A stretch of 64,000 nt of DNA from Phycisphaerales bacterium (GTDB lineage: Bacteria; Planctomycetota; Phycisphaerae; Phycisphaerales; UBA1924), in NCBI GenBank assembly GCA_016741915.1, contig JACVCS010000003.1, positions 19,781 to 83,780 on the forward strand. The letters are read 5' to 3'. Positions 28,002 through 36,167 of the stretch are shown in pieces. How positions within the stretch are numbered: the stretch's first letter is position 1; every line of letters begins with the position of its first letter. The notes beneath the pieces were generated by a model. It was not told the origin of the DNA. It did no database searches and saw only the letters and a list, made by a program, of their open reading frames with translations. The position numbers and the translations under genes are program-made.

Positions 28002-29156
28002 TCACACGAACAAGCCGCCCTGCGTTGTCGGCGTGATTGTCATCGGCTCGAGCCTTTCGCGCAGGCACTCGCGTGAGACGACGTACAGGTACTCTTTGTT
28101 CTTCAGGTGGCTGACCTTGCCGACCTTTTCGCCCTGCGGGTTGTAGATGCCGATCTGTGCGCCGACGTAGCGCTTGAAGTCGTTCTCGATGGTGGTGACT
28201 TTGCCCGTGCCGTCCCACAGCTCCGCGAGCATGCCCTCCATCTCTTCGCGTGAGAGGTATCCCTCGTTGTTGAACGAGACGATCAGCACCGGCGCGCGGA
28301 CGGTCTTCAAGAGCCGCCGCATCGCCTGGGCGAACTGCTTTCGGCTGTTGAAGACGCTCTGGCGGGTGCGCACGTCGGTGCGCTTGCAGGCGATGCCGTA
28401 GACCTCCGGCTTGTCCCAGCGGACCAGCGACTCCCATACGTGGTAGTTGCCCAGGTACGAGTGCTGGTTGTACGGCGGGTCGATGTACGCGATGTCGCCC
28501 TCAAGCGTCGCGGCGGCTTCGAAGGCGTCGAGGCACGAGGCCTGGCCCTTGCCGTGCTTGGCGCGGGGAAGGACCTCGGGCACGCGGAGTTCCAGATCGT
28601 TGTGCGCACGCGGCGCCCACGACTTCAGGTACGCCATCTGCAGGCCCGTCGTCGAATCCACCCGGTCTGCGGCTTCCATTAGCGAAACCAGCATCACCGC
28701 TTCGAGCTCGGGTGGTAGCGACTTGCGCGCGATGGCCTCGCGGATGGTGTCGATGCGCTCGCCGTTCTTTGGTTGAAAGAAACGAGACTGAACGCAGAAC
28801 GTCTGTGTGAAGTACCCGGGCGTGCACGGGCCCTTCGCCAGATCGTTGAACTCGCTGACCAGGAGCTTTGCTTCGCGGAGGACATCCTCCGCGTCGGCTT
28901 GGACATAACACGTCGCCAGCGTGGCGGCGTAGGCGTTGTGGTCGTTCGACAGCACGCGGTACCCGGCGGCCTTGAGCGCGTGCCCGACGCGGGAGGTGCC
29001 GGAGAAGAGATCGATCACGGTTCGGGCGTTGGTGAACGACGAGATCGCGCTGAGGATCCCCGGTACCAGCACGCGTTTGGATCCGATGTATTTGATCACG
29101 CTGAAGGGAATTGTTAGCCCGGGCACCGATCGTGGGGACTTTCCCTCCCGGATCAT
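28002..29156 (-). CDS. adenine-specific DNA methyltransferase (D12/COG3392 type)
   Basis: 384-residue N6-adenine methyltransferase. KYIGSKRVLVPGI near residue 22 and the SAM-binding motif I IDLFSGTSRVG near residue 48 open the protein. Catalytic motif IV is DPPYNQHSY near residue 235. The NQH after DPPY and the layout resemble COG3392 enzymes. No restriction endonuclease is next to it, so it is an orphan on present evidence. Its recognition sequence cannot be read from sequence. It may belong with the toxin-antitoxin pair as a small accessory cluster. The ATG at 29156 is used; a GTG at about 29100 that begins VIKYIGSK is a plausible shorter start. Divergent from the ROK gene. Confidence 0.88.
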   Translation of the reverse strand: MIREGKSPRSVPGLTIPFSVIKYIGSKRVLVPGILSAISSFTNARTVIDLFSGTSRVGHALKAAGYRVLSNDHNAYAATLATCYVQADAEDVLREAKLLVSEFNDLAKGPCTPGYFTQTFCVQSRFFQPKNGERIDTIREAIARKSLPPELEAVMLVSLMEAADRVDSTTGLQMAYLKSWAPRAHNDLELRVPEVLPRAKHGKGQASCLDAFEAAATLEGDIAYIDPPYNQHSYLGNYHVWESLVRWDKPEVYGIACKRTDVRTRQSVFNSRKQFAQAMRRLLKTVRAPVLIVSFNNEGYLSREEMEGMLAELWDGTGKVTTIENDFKRYVGAQIGIYNPQGEKVGKVSHLKNKEYLYVVSRECLRERLEPMTITPTTQGGLFV

Positions 29157-29212
29157 CGAATTTCACGCCCGCGGGCTTGAGTTTTATCGGGTTTGAGCCG
29201 ACCCTTTGGTCT

Positions 29213-30208
29213 ATGGCAACGCGAACCGATCGGCCCGTGGTGGGGATTGACCTTGGCGGCACGAACATGCAGGTCGGCGTGGTGGATTCCACCGGGCGGA
29301 TCATCGGGCGCGCGAAGAAGAAGACCCGGGCAGAGGAAGGGCCCGCGAAGGTCATGGGGCGGATCCACGACGGCATCCGCGAGGCGTGCGAAGAGGCGAA
29401 GATCCCCGCGCGGGCGCTGCTGGCCGTGGGCATTGGTGCGCCAGGGGCGATCGACCCGGTCACGGGCATCGTCCTTGAAGCGCCGAATCTCCGCTGGAAC
29501 CACATCCCGCTGGCGAAGACCCTCGCGAAGAAGGTCGGCCGCCCGGTCTACGTCGATAACGACGTCCGCTCGGCGATCTTCGGCGAGCACCAGCTCGGCG
29601 CCGGGCGCGGCTGCTCCGAGCTCATGGGCGTCTGGATCGGTACCGGGATCGGCGGCGGGCTGATCCTCCGCGACGAGCTCTACCACGGCTACACCAACAC
29701 CGCCGGCGAAGTCGGGCACGTCACGCTCTTCCCCGGCATGCCCCCGGGCTCCACCTCGCTGGAGAACAACTGCTCGCGCACCGCCATTGTCGAGCGGATC
29801 ATCAAGCTCATCAAGACGAACCACAAGTCGATCATCCCGAAACTCGCGGACAACGACCTCTCCGACGTCAAGGCCCGCGTGGTGGCGATGGCCTTCGCAC
29901 GCAACGACCGCGTGACGAAGATGGTTGTCGAGAGTGCCGCGGAGAATTTGGGCATCGCCATCGCCTCGGTGGTGACGCTGCTGGGCCTGCAGCGCGTGGT
30001 CATCGGCGGCGGACTGACCGAGGCGATGGGCGAGCGGCTCGTGGGGCTCATCCGCCGGAGCGTGCACAAGCACGCCGCCCCGGAGATCAACCGCCACGTT
30101 GAGGTGGTCAAGACCGAGCTTGAAGCCGACGCGGGTCTGCTCGGGGCGGCCATGCTCGCCCGCAAGGGCCTCTCCTCGCGCTCACGCACCCGCGTGATCC
30201 GCGCGTGA
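29213..30208 (+). CDS. ROK-family sugar kinase (glucokinase-like)
   Basis: 331 residues of the ROK fold. The phosphate-binding GIDLGGTNMQVGVVD is at residues 10-24, VGIGAPGAIDP near residue 80 and the catalytic VDNDVRSAIFGEH near residue 120. GVWIGTGIGGGLI and AGEVGHVTL with the conserved His follow. The Cys-rich zinc motif usual just after this His (GCxCGxxGCxE) is absent; the sequence reads PGMPPGSTSLENNCSRTAIVE. The likely role is phosphorylation of glucose or another hexose, or a regulatory or N-acetyl-sugar kinase role. The substrate is not certain. Start ATG 29213 lies immediately before the glycine-rich loop. Confidence 0.85.
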   Translation: MATRTDRPVVGIDLGGTNMQVGVVDSTGRIIGRAKKKTRAEEGPAKVMGRIHDGIREACEEAKIPARALLAVGIGAPGAIDPVTGIVLEAPNLRWNHIPLAKTLAKKVGRPVYVDNDVRSAIFGEHQLGAGRGCSELMGVWIGTGIGGGLILRDELYHGYTNTAGEVGHVTLFPGMPPGSTSLENNCSRTAIVERIIKLIKTNHKSIIPKLADNDLSDVKARVVAMAFARNDRVTKMVVESAAENLGIAIASVVTLLGLQRVVIGGGLTEAMGERLVGLIRRSVHKHAAPEINRHVEVVKTELEADAGLLGAAMLARKGLSSRSRTRVIRA

Positions 30209-30262
30209 GATTCGGCGGAAAGTCGGCCGCGTACCAATGCACTCGGGCCTTGGCGGCGTTCC

Positions 30263-30268
30263 TACGCT
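30263..30268 (+). promoter_or_regulatory. candidate -10 box of mqnA (near-leaderless)
   Basis: TACGCT ends 7 nt before the ATG at 30276; no ribosome-binding site lies between them. Confidence 0.5.
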
Positions 30269-30275
30269 GGGCGAT

Positions 30276-31175
30276 ATGACCACGCCGAGCGGACAGTCAC
30301 CCAACCCCGCGCCAACCAACCTGGGCTATGTGAAGTACTTCAACACCTTACCCTTGGTGGAGGGGCTTTCGACGTGCGCGGACCTGTCGCTGCACGCTGC
30401 CGTACCGGCAAAGCTGGGCGACATGCTGGCTCGGGGCGAGGTGGATATCGCGTTGGCGTCGCTGGTGGATATGGCGCGCAGCAGCGTGCCGCTGACGTTG
30501 ATCCCCGCGGGGATGATCGGCTGTGACGGCCCGACGCTCACGGTGCGGATCTTCAGCCGGGTGCCCATGGACCGCGTTCGGACGCTGGCGTGCGATACGG
30601 ATTCGCACACGTCGGTGATCCTGGCGCAGGTGATTCTGGCAAGGGTCTTTCAGGTGCGCCCGACGGTGCGCGACTTTGATGCGAGAGAGCGCGTGCTCAT
30701 GCCCGCGCAGAGCAACGTGAAGACCGATCCGCACAGCGTCGAGGGCGATTGGCCCGAGACGATGCTGCTCATCGGCGATAAGGTCGTGACCGACTCACCC
30801 CCCGCGGTGAGATACCCGTACCAGCTCGATCTGGGCGAGGAGTGGAAGAAGCTCACCGATTTGCCGTTTGTGTACGCGATGTGGATGTGCCGGAGCGCGG
30901 ATGTTGCCGCGGGATCGCCGATGCGTGAGCGGCTGTTGTCGATCGCCTCGCTGCTGGATCGTCAACGCCGCCGGAACACCGCCCGGCTGGATTGGATCGT
31001 GCAGAGCTACGCCCACGACCGGCGCTGGCCCGAGGATCTCGCGGAGCGGTACGTTCGGCAGTACCTGCGGTACGAGCCCGACACGCGTGCCATCGGCGCG
31101 GTGCAGAGGTTCCTGGGCGAAGCCGCGGGATTGGGCATCTTGCCCGATGCGAAGGTGGATCTGCTGAAGGCGTGA
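30276..31175 (+). CDS. mqnA: chorismate dehydratase (futalosine menaquinone pathway)
   Basis: Periplasmic-binding-fold enzyme that dehydrates chorismate to 3-enolpyruvylbenzoate in the futalosine route to menaquinone. LGYVKYFNTLPLVEGL is the family opening. LGDMLARGEVDIALASLVDMA, MLLIGDKVVTDSP and YPYQLDLGEEWKKLTDLPFVYAMW are the conserved MqnA blocks. MqnD is a homologue, but the last block favours MqnA. Length 299 is normal. The ATG at 30276 is chosen over the in-frame ATG at 30237 because of the TACGCT box 7 nt upstream. No other mqn gene is adjacent; the ubiX at 53.8 kb may serve the same pathway. Confidence 0.92.
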   Translation: MTTPSGQSPNPAPTNLGYVKYFNTLPLVEGLSTCADLSLHAAVPAKLGDMLARGEVDIALASLVDMARSSVPLTLIPAGMIGCDGPTLTVRIFSRVPMDRVRTLACDTDSHTSVILAQVILARVFQVRPTVRDFDARERVLMPAQSNVKTDPHSVEGDWPETMLLIGDKVVTDSPPAVRYPYQLDLGEEWKKLTDLPFVYAMWMCRSADVAAGSPMRERLLSIASLLDRQRRRNTARLDWIVQSYAHDRRWPEDLAERYVRQYLRYEPDTRAIGAVQRFLGEAAGLGILPDAKVDLLKA

Positions 31176-31212
31176 TCGGTGTCTGCGGCTGAATCGATCG
31201 CGTCGGACCAAC

Positions 31213-32199
31213 TCACGCCGGCTGCTTGGGCTGGTCGTTCTTCGCGGGCTGCTCGTCCTTCATCGGATCGGCGTTCGGCTCACCCGCGGGGCTCGCGCTC
31301 TTCTGCCCGCGCATCTCGCGGAGCTTCTCGTAGAGGATCGTCCGCTGGTCCTTGTCCAGAATCGCAACGATCTTCAGGTACGCGCCGACCTTCTGCGCGT
31401 TCGTCGCCTTTGCGCCGTTTCGCTGCACCACGTCGAGCAGGATCTGGCGGACCTTCGCGTCCTGTTCGACGCTGAGGTTCAGCGAGGCGATGACCGCGTC
31501 GAGGTCCTTGCTCTGCTGCCCGATGACGCGTTCGTACGAACGCTTGATCTCCTGCCCGATGATGCCCAGACGTTCATTGATGTTGAACTTGGCGTTGTCG
31601 AACTTCTCGCCGCGTTGCTTGGCGGCGTTCTCTTCGTCCTTCATGCGGGCGCCGTTGTACTCCAGCACCATCTTGCGGAGCTGCGTCGCCTCGTCCTTGC
31701 TCAGCACCTTCGCGAGCTGCTCGACCAGCGCCCCGCGCTTGCGCAGCGGTTGCGAAACCTCCCACAACTCGCCGAGGTACTTCGTCACCTGCATCTTGTC
31801 GCCGCTCTGGGCCGCGCCCGCGACGTTGACAATCAACTCGAAGTTGTCGCGGACGATGGTGTCCAGCACCGCCGCCTGCTCGATAAGCACCGCGTCGACC
31901 TTCTCGCGCGTCTGCGGGTCGAGCTTCATCACCCGCACCGCCGCCTCCGCGGGCTGGATCTCCAGCTTCCTGCACCGACCCTCCGCGTCGCGCTCCACGA
32001 TCGTCGGCGCTTTCTGCTGCACCTTCACGCTCGGGCCCGACAGCGGCGCATCCGTCGCGGGCGAGGACGCGGGCGAACTCGCCGGCTTCGTCGGCTGCTT
32101 CTGATCGTCCGCGTGCACCGCCGCCCCGATGGTCAGCCCGATCACGCTCCCCGCGAGAATCCCCACCAGCTTCGTCAGGTTGATCGACCGATTCTTCAT
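31213..32199 (-). CDS. secreted helical hypothetical protein
   Basis: 328 residues. The signal peptide (KLVGILAGSVIGLTIGAAVHA, cleavage near residue 28) is followed by a Pro/Ser-rich linker and a long charged helical region. Segments such as LSKDEATQLRKMV and LDKDQRTILYEKLREM recall the LTxxQ repeats of Spy-like periplasmic proteins. It is similar in style to the larger protein at 13510-14895, although clear sequence identity cannot be shown by eye. The start at ATG 32199 has AGAGGA directly upstream. It is convergent with mqnA (37 nt). Function unknown. Confidence 0.72.
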   Translation of the reverse strand: MKNRSINLTKLVGILAGSVIGLTIGAAVHADDQKQPTKPASSPASSPATDAPLSGPSVKVQQKAPTIVERDAEGRCRKLEIQPAEAAVRVMKLDPQTREKVDAVLIEQAAVLDTIVRDNFELIVNVAGAAQSGDKMQVTKYLGELWEVSQPLRKRGALVEQLAKVLSKDEATQLRKMVLEYNGARMKDEENAAKQRGEKFDNAKFNINERLGIIGQEIKRSYERVIGQQSKDLDAVIASLNLSVEQDAKVRQILLDVVQRNGAKATNAQKVGAYLKIVAILDKDQRTILYEKLREMRGQKSASPAGEPNADPMKDEQPAKNDQPKQPA

Positions 32200-32525
32200 A
32201 TCCTCTTCCGTTCCCGCGGCCGCTTTGCCACCGCGACGCATCCTCACCCATTCAACGCATCGCCCAACGTGCGTCCTTCTGTGTTATTGGCGGAACTCGC
32301 CGCCGGCTTCACTTTCCCGCAAATAGATTTCTGTGATAGGAAAGAGTTTGGTATCAATCACCCGTGCAAACCGCACAACAGACTTCGCGGCACACCGCCG
32401 CTCGATTCATCATCGCCTCTTCGCGATCGTTCGGGTCAGTCATAAGGACCATCGGGCCGTCGGTTGTCATCGCTTCATACACCGGTGGCTCGCCCAACGC
32501 TCCACGAGGCATCTATGCTGGGGGC
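32200..32525. other. intergenic region between secreted-protein gene and pyrB
   Basis: Divergent control region of 326 nt. An AT-richer patch lies at 32280-32350 (TGTGTTATTGG; AAATAGATTTCTG) and could hold the promoter of the minus-strand gene. The pyrB box is at 32514-32519. The frame open from 32364 into pyrB has no family similarity. No RNA gene or attenuator hairpin typical of pyr control is apparent. Confidence 0.45.
32514..32519 (+). promoter_or_regulatory. candidate -10 box of pyrB (leaderless)
   Basis: TATGCT ends 6 nt before the ATG at 32526; only G and C residues lie between, so the mRNA would begin at or next to the start codon. Confidence 0.55.
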
Positions 32526-33668
32526 ATGAGCCTTGCCGGCGCACGCACCAAGCCCGCTCGCACCGCCCAACCCACCGGGCCCTGGCCTCACCGCCATCTG
32601 CTGGAGCTTCGGGGCATGCCCCCGGAGCATCTCCGCACGGTGCTGGCCCTGGCGCGTGATTACGCGAAACTGCTCGAGAAAGACAGCGCCGTGGGCTCGA
32701 TGGACGAGCTCGCCCCGATCGAGATCCCGGGGATGGACCTTTCCTGCCGGGGAAAGGTCGTCGCCAACCTCTTCTTTGAAGACTCCACCCGCACGCGTCT
32801 CTCCTTCTCCGTCGCGGCCCGGCGGCTTGGAGCCGAAGTACTCGATCTCACCGGCGTCGGTTCGTCGGTGAGCAAGGGCGAAACCGTCGGCGATACCGCC
32901 GCCACCGTCGTCGCGATGGGTGTTGACGCGGTCGTCGTTCGCCATCGCAGCAGCGGGGCCGCCCACCTCGTCGCACGCACCCTCGAAGGCGACGCCGCCG
33001 TCTCCAACCTCCCCGGCGCGGAAAAGAAACACACCCCCGGCCCGCGCGGGCACGTCTGCTCGGTGATCAACGCCGGCGACGGCCGCCACGAGCACCCCAC
33101 CCAAGGTTTGCTCGACATCCTGACCCTCGCGGAAGTCTTCGATCGCTGGGGCACCTTCGACCTCTCGGGCCTCACCGTCGCCATCGTCGGCGACGTCGCC
33201 AGCTCGCGCGTCGCCCGCTCCGATATCGCCGGCATGACCGCCCTCGGCGCCCGCGTCATCTGCGTCGGCCCGCCCGCCCTCGTTCCCACCAGCCTCACGA
33301 CACTGGGCTGCGAGGTCAGCCACGATCTGGACGCGATCCTGGGTGAGATCGACGCGGTGAACGTCCTGCGCATCCAGTTCGAACGCCACGAGGTGAAGAA
33401 CGCCCAAGCCGCCGAGAACGCCCCGAAGGCCACGAGCTCGAACGTCATCGCCAGCGTGCGCGAATATGCCGAGCTCTTCGGCATCACCTCCGACCGTCTC
33501 GCACGCATGAAGCCCCAGGCGGTGGTCATGCACCCGGGCCCGATGAACCGCGGCGTCGAGCTCACCCCCGACGTCGCCGACAGCAACCGCTCGATGGTCC
33601 TGCGGCAGGTGACCCACGGCGTGGCCGTGCGTATGGCCGTGCTGAGACTCTGCCTCGCCGGTCGCTAA
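32526..33668 (+). CDS. pyrB: aspartate carbamoyltransferase catalytic subunit
   Basis: Second enzyme of de novo pyrimidine synthesis, condensing carbamoyl phosphate with aspartate. The carbamoyl-phosphate site FFEDSTRTRLSF (near residue 80), SVSKGET, the HPTQGLLD block and the C-terminal HPGPMNRGVEL are all present. Length 380 exceeds the usual 305-320: a longer N-terminus (about 25 residues) and insertions near residues 150 and 285 account for it. The start is fixed by the TATGCT box. Ornithine carbamoyltransferase is excluded by the HPGPMNRG tail. gmk follows 70 nt downstream; no pyrI or pyrC is adjacent. Confidence 0.94.
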   Translation: MSLAGARTKPARTAQPTGPWPHRHLLELRGMPPEHLRTVLALARDYAKLLEKDSAVGSMDELAPIEIPGMDLSCRGKVVANLFFEDSTRTRLSFSVAARRLGAEVLDLTGVGSSVSKGETVGDTAATVVAMGVDAVVVRHRSSGAAHLVARTLEGDAAVSNLPGAEKKHTPGPRGHVCSVINAGDGRHEHPTQGLLDILTLAEVFDRWGTFDLSGLTVAIVGDVASSRVARSDIAGMTALGARVICVGPPALVPTSLTTLGCEVSHDLDAILGEIDAVNVLRIQFERHEVKNAQAAENAPKATSSNVIASVREYAELFGITSDRLARMKPQAVVMHPGPMNRGVELTPDVADSNRSMVLRQVTHGVAVRMAVLRLCLAGR

Positions 33669-33679
33669 GGTTCATTCGA

Positions 33680-33685
33680 TACACT
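33680..33685 (+). promoter_or_regulatory. candidate -10 box of gmk
   Basis: TACACT 53 nt before the gmk ATG, 11 nt after the pyrB stop, suggests a separate promoter with a leader of about 45 nt. Confidence 0.4.
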
Positions 33686-33738
33686 CGCGCCGTACGCAAC
33701 CACCCCGGACACACACCAGGCTTCATTCTCCACCAACC

Positions 33739-34365
33739 ATGGCCCCCGAAACGAATCAGCACCGTCTGCCCACCGACACCGACACCGGGATGCTGCTGGT
33801 GATCTCGGGCCCTTCGGGCGCGGGGAAGACGACCATCACCCGGGCCGTCGAGCGTGCCATGCCCGGCGCGGTCTTCAGCGTCTCCGCAACGACCCGCGCC
33901 AAGACCGACGCCGACGTCGACGGCGTCGATTACCACTTCGTCAGCGAAGAGCAGTTCCAGCAGATGGTCGAGCGCGACGAGTTCCTCGAATACGCCGGGG
34001 TCTACGGCAAGCGCTACGGCACGCCCCGCGCCTGGGTCTTTGAACAGCTCCGCCGCGGGCGACTGGTGATCCTCGAGATCGACGTGCAGGGCGCGAAGAT
34101 CGTCAAAGGCAAGGTGCCCGAGATGTTCTCAGTCTTCATTCTGCCCCCGAGCGAGGAAGAACTGCTCCGTCGCCTGCGCTCGCGCAAACGCGAAGACGAG
34201 CAGAAGATCCAGCGCCGATTCGCCGCGGCAAAGCAGGAGATCCTCGACGCGGAACGCAGCGGCGTCTACGACCGGTTCATCGTCAACAATGTGCTGGAAG
34301 CCTCGATCACCGAAGCCATCGGCGCGGTGCAGGCCGAGTTGAATCGACGCAGTCGCCGGGGCTGA
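33739..34365 (+). CDS. gmk: guanylate kinase
   Basis: Phosphorylates GMP to GDP. The P-loop LVISGPSGAGKTT is at residues 16-28. TTRAKTDADVDGVDYHFVSEEQF and FLEYAGVYGKRYGTP are the GMP-binding blocks, and RLRSRKREDEQKIQRR is the lid region. Length 208 is normal, with a 14-residue hydrophilic extension before the conserved start. The ATG at 33739 lacks an obvious ribosome-binding site. Downstream lie a 7-bp tandem repeat and a strong bidirectional hairpin. Confidence 0.96.
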   Translation: MAPETNQHRLPTDTDTGMLLVISGPSGAGKTTITRAVERAMPGAVFSVSATTRAKTDADVDGVDYHFVSEEQFQQMVERDEFLEYAGVYGKRYGTPRAWVFEQLRRGRLVILEIDVQGAKIVKGKVPEMFSVFILPPSEEELLRRLRSRKREDEQKIQRRFAAAKQEILDAERSGVYDRFIVNNVLEASITEAIGAVQAELNRRSRRG

Positions 34366-34450
34366 GCGACGAGCTTCTCGACGGTTCTTTCAACGAAGTG
34401 ATGGAAGAAATGGAAGTGACCAAAGGGTCGCGATGCGATGATTCCATGTG

Positions 34451-34513
34451 CCCAGTGCCCAGTGCCCAGTGCCCAGTGCCCAGTGCCCAGTGCCCAGTGC
34501 CCAGTGCCCAGTG
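34451..34513. repeat. 7-bp tandem repeat, 9 copies (CCCAGTG)
   Basis: Nine perfect copies of CCCAGTG in the space after gmk. Read on the other strand this gives the Gly-Thr-Gly-His-Trp-Ala-Leu type peptide pattern, which is a translation artefact. Heptamer arrays of similar composition are known as STRR sequences in cyanobacteria; a relationship is not shown. Confidence 0.92.
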
Positions 34514-34520
34514 CCTGCTC

Positions 34521-34563
34521 CAAAAACACCAGTGGCCCGCCTGAACACCAGAGCGGGCCACTG
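34521..34563. terminator. bidirectional rho-independent terminator
   Basis: Perfect 11-bp stem (CAGTGGCCCGC at 34530-34540 with GCGGGCCACTG at 34553-34563) and a 12-nt loop. On the minus strand it is followed by a GTTTTTG tract and ends the gene at 34605. On the plus strand a T-richer segment follows and may end gmk. Confidence 0.75.
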
Positions 34564-34604
34564 CGTGATTGTTTCGTGTTGTGTGATCGGAATCTGATTG
34601 ACGC

Positions 34605-36167
34605 TTACGGGCAACCGAGGAAGAAGTTGTTGAAGAAGCAGTTGAAATCACCCTCGTTCACGCCGTTGTTCGTGCCCGCGGCACCGAACGGTGCGCGGGG
34701 TGAGCCGTCGTCGTTGGCGATGTCGCACGAAGCGCCGACCGCCGCGGGGCCCATCCCAGCCTGAGCGAAGAACCCATCGGCGGCGAAGAACAGGTTGTAA
34801 TCGCCCTCGTTCACGCCCGCGTTGGGGTTGGCGCTGGGCAGCGGATTACCGCCGTCGTCGGCGATATCCGCCGGCTGGCAGCGCGTCACCAAAGGCGTGG
34901 TGGGCGAGGCCAGCACAAGGCCCTGCGTCCCGTCGGCGAACCGCACCATGAAGGCCACGTCGCCGGCGTTGTTGAACGCGGCCTGACCCTGCAGAACGAT
35001 TTTGGGCGAGGTGGTGCCGAAGCCGACAACAAGGCTGCTGCCGCTGGGAGTCTGGATGGTCTGCCCTTCGCGCATCAGGCGGAAGGTGCTTTGCCCGTCG
35101 GAGATGAACAGGCCGTTGCCGGGCTGCGTGGTGCCGGTGATCTCGGCGCGGTAGACGACCATGCCCAGATCGTTGATCGCCGGGGTGTTGGTGGAGAGCC
35201 CGCTGTTGCTGATCCCCGCGCCGGGCCAGGCAACCGCCGAGGCGATGGAGACGTTGGGGTTCACGCCGTCACCGACGAGCAGTTCCCACAGGAAACTCCC
35301 CGAGCGCCGCGCGAAGAAGGCGACCTTGCCCGAGGCGTTCACGTCGGTGTAATCGCTGATCGAGTCGTAGAGCCCGCCCGAAGTTGCGGGGTTGAAGATC
35401 GACACCGGCGCTTGATTCTCTCGGAACCGAGCGATCTCTGACCCGCCCGCACGCAGATACGCACGCGTGCTCATGTACCCCGTGGCGCTCACGGCCGGGG
35501 CGTTCAGCAGGCTGTACGCGCTCTCGAGTGTGCACGTCGCCAGGGCCGTCTGCTGACGCTCGCCGTTGACCGTGCGGTCGACGATGTACTTGATGGTCGA
35601 GCCCGAGTTGGTGGGGCTGGTAGCGCAGCTTGCGCGATAGGCAACCGCGCCGTCGTTCAGACGCTTCACACCGGTGAACTGCCCGTAGACCTGCAGCGGG
35701 CCGCCGAGGGAAATAGGTTCTTCGAGCGTGCCGTCGGTCTGGCGGACTTCCGCAGAGTTGATCAGCCCGGCCTTGGTCAGCACGAGCTTCCCGTCACGCA
35801 GGTCGATGGAGTTGTTGTAGTAGCTCGCGGTGATCGCCAGCGGCAGCACGCTGCTGACCGCTTGTGAGTTCTTGTCATAAATCAAGATCGCTTCGGAACG
35901 TTGCGGGGTCCCGGCGTTGACGACGTACCGCACCGCCACCGTGCCGTTCTCATCGAGCCCGATCTCGTTCGGCACGCCCGACTCGGCAAAGGTCGTGTTC
36001 ACGGGGACGTTGATCGCCTGCGTCGCGGTACCGGTGCGGGCGATCAGGCGATAGTTCCACTCGGTGGGAACCGCCGCGAGAGCCGAACCGGCCAGGGCGA
36101 GCATCGCCGCGACCGGAGCAGCCGACTTGAACCCGCCGCGAGCGAAGCTGTGGACCGTCTTGATCAT
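34605..36167 (-). CDS. secreted protein with duplicated dockerin-like C-terminus
   Basis: 520 residues. The signal peptide (AAPVAAMLALAGSALA, cleavage near residue 34) is followed by a beta-rich body with repeated patterns such as NEIGLDENGTVAVRY, YTDVNASGKVAFFARR, AINDLGMVVYRAE and AFNNAGDVAFMVRF. These resemble the repeats of extracellular choice-of-anchor/beta-propeller proteins. The last 90 residues hold two copies of a module: a Cys, an Asp/Ala/Gly loop (PADIADDGG; CDIANDDGS), then NEGDYNLFF or NEGDFNCFF, ending in GCP. The same tail occurs in the protein at 45500-48529. The ATG at 36167 has AGGAG 6 nt upstream. The protein is probably extracellular; the tail may be a dockerin-like or surface-sorting element. 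Confidence 0.8.
   Translation of the reverse strand: MIKTVHSFARGGFKSAAPVAAMLALAGSALAAVPTEWNYRLIARTGTATQAINVPVNTTFAESGVPNEIGLDENGTVAVRYVVNAGTPQRSEAILIYDKNSQAVSSVLPLAITASYYNNSIDLRDGKLVLTKAGLINSAEVRQTDGTLEEPISLGGPLQVYGQFTGVKRLNDGAVAYRASCATSPTNSGSTIKYIVDRTVNGERQQTALATCTLESAYSLLNAPAVSATGYMSTRAYLRAGGSEIARFRENQAPVSIFNPATSGGLYDSISDYTDVNASGKVAFFARRSGSFLWELLVGDGVNPNVSIASAVAWPGAGISNSGLSTNTPAINDLGMVVYRAEITGTTQPGNGLFISDGQSTFRLMREGQTIQTPSGSSLVVGFGTTSPKIVLQGQAAFNNAGDVAFMVRFADGTQGLVLASPTTPLVTRCQPADIADDGGNPLPSANPNAGVNEGDYNLFFAADGFFAQAGMGPAAVGASCDIANDDGSPRAPFGAAGTNNGVNEGDFNCFFNNFFLGCP

Noticed and set aside
34266..34764. Open frames on both strands across the CCCAGTG array, including Gly-Thr-Gly-His-Trp-Ala-Leu repeat peptides
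   Set aside because: The peptides come only from translating a 7-bp repeat and have no domain or plausible start signal.
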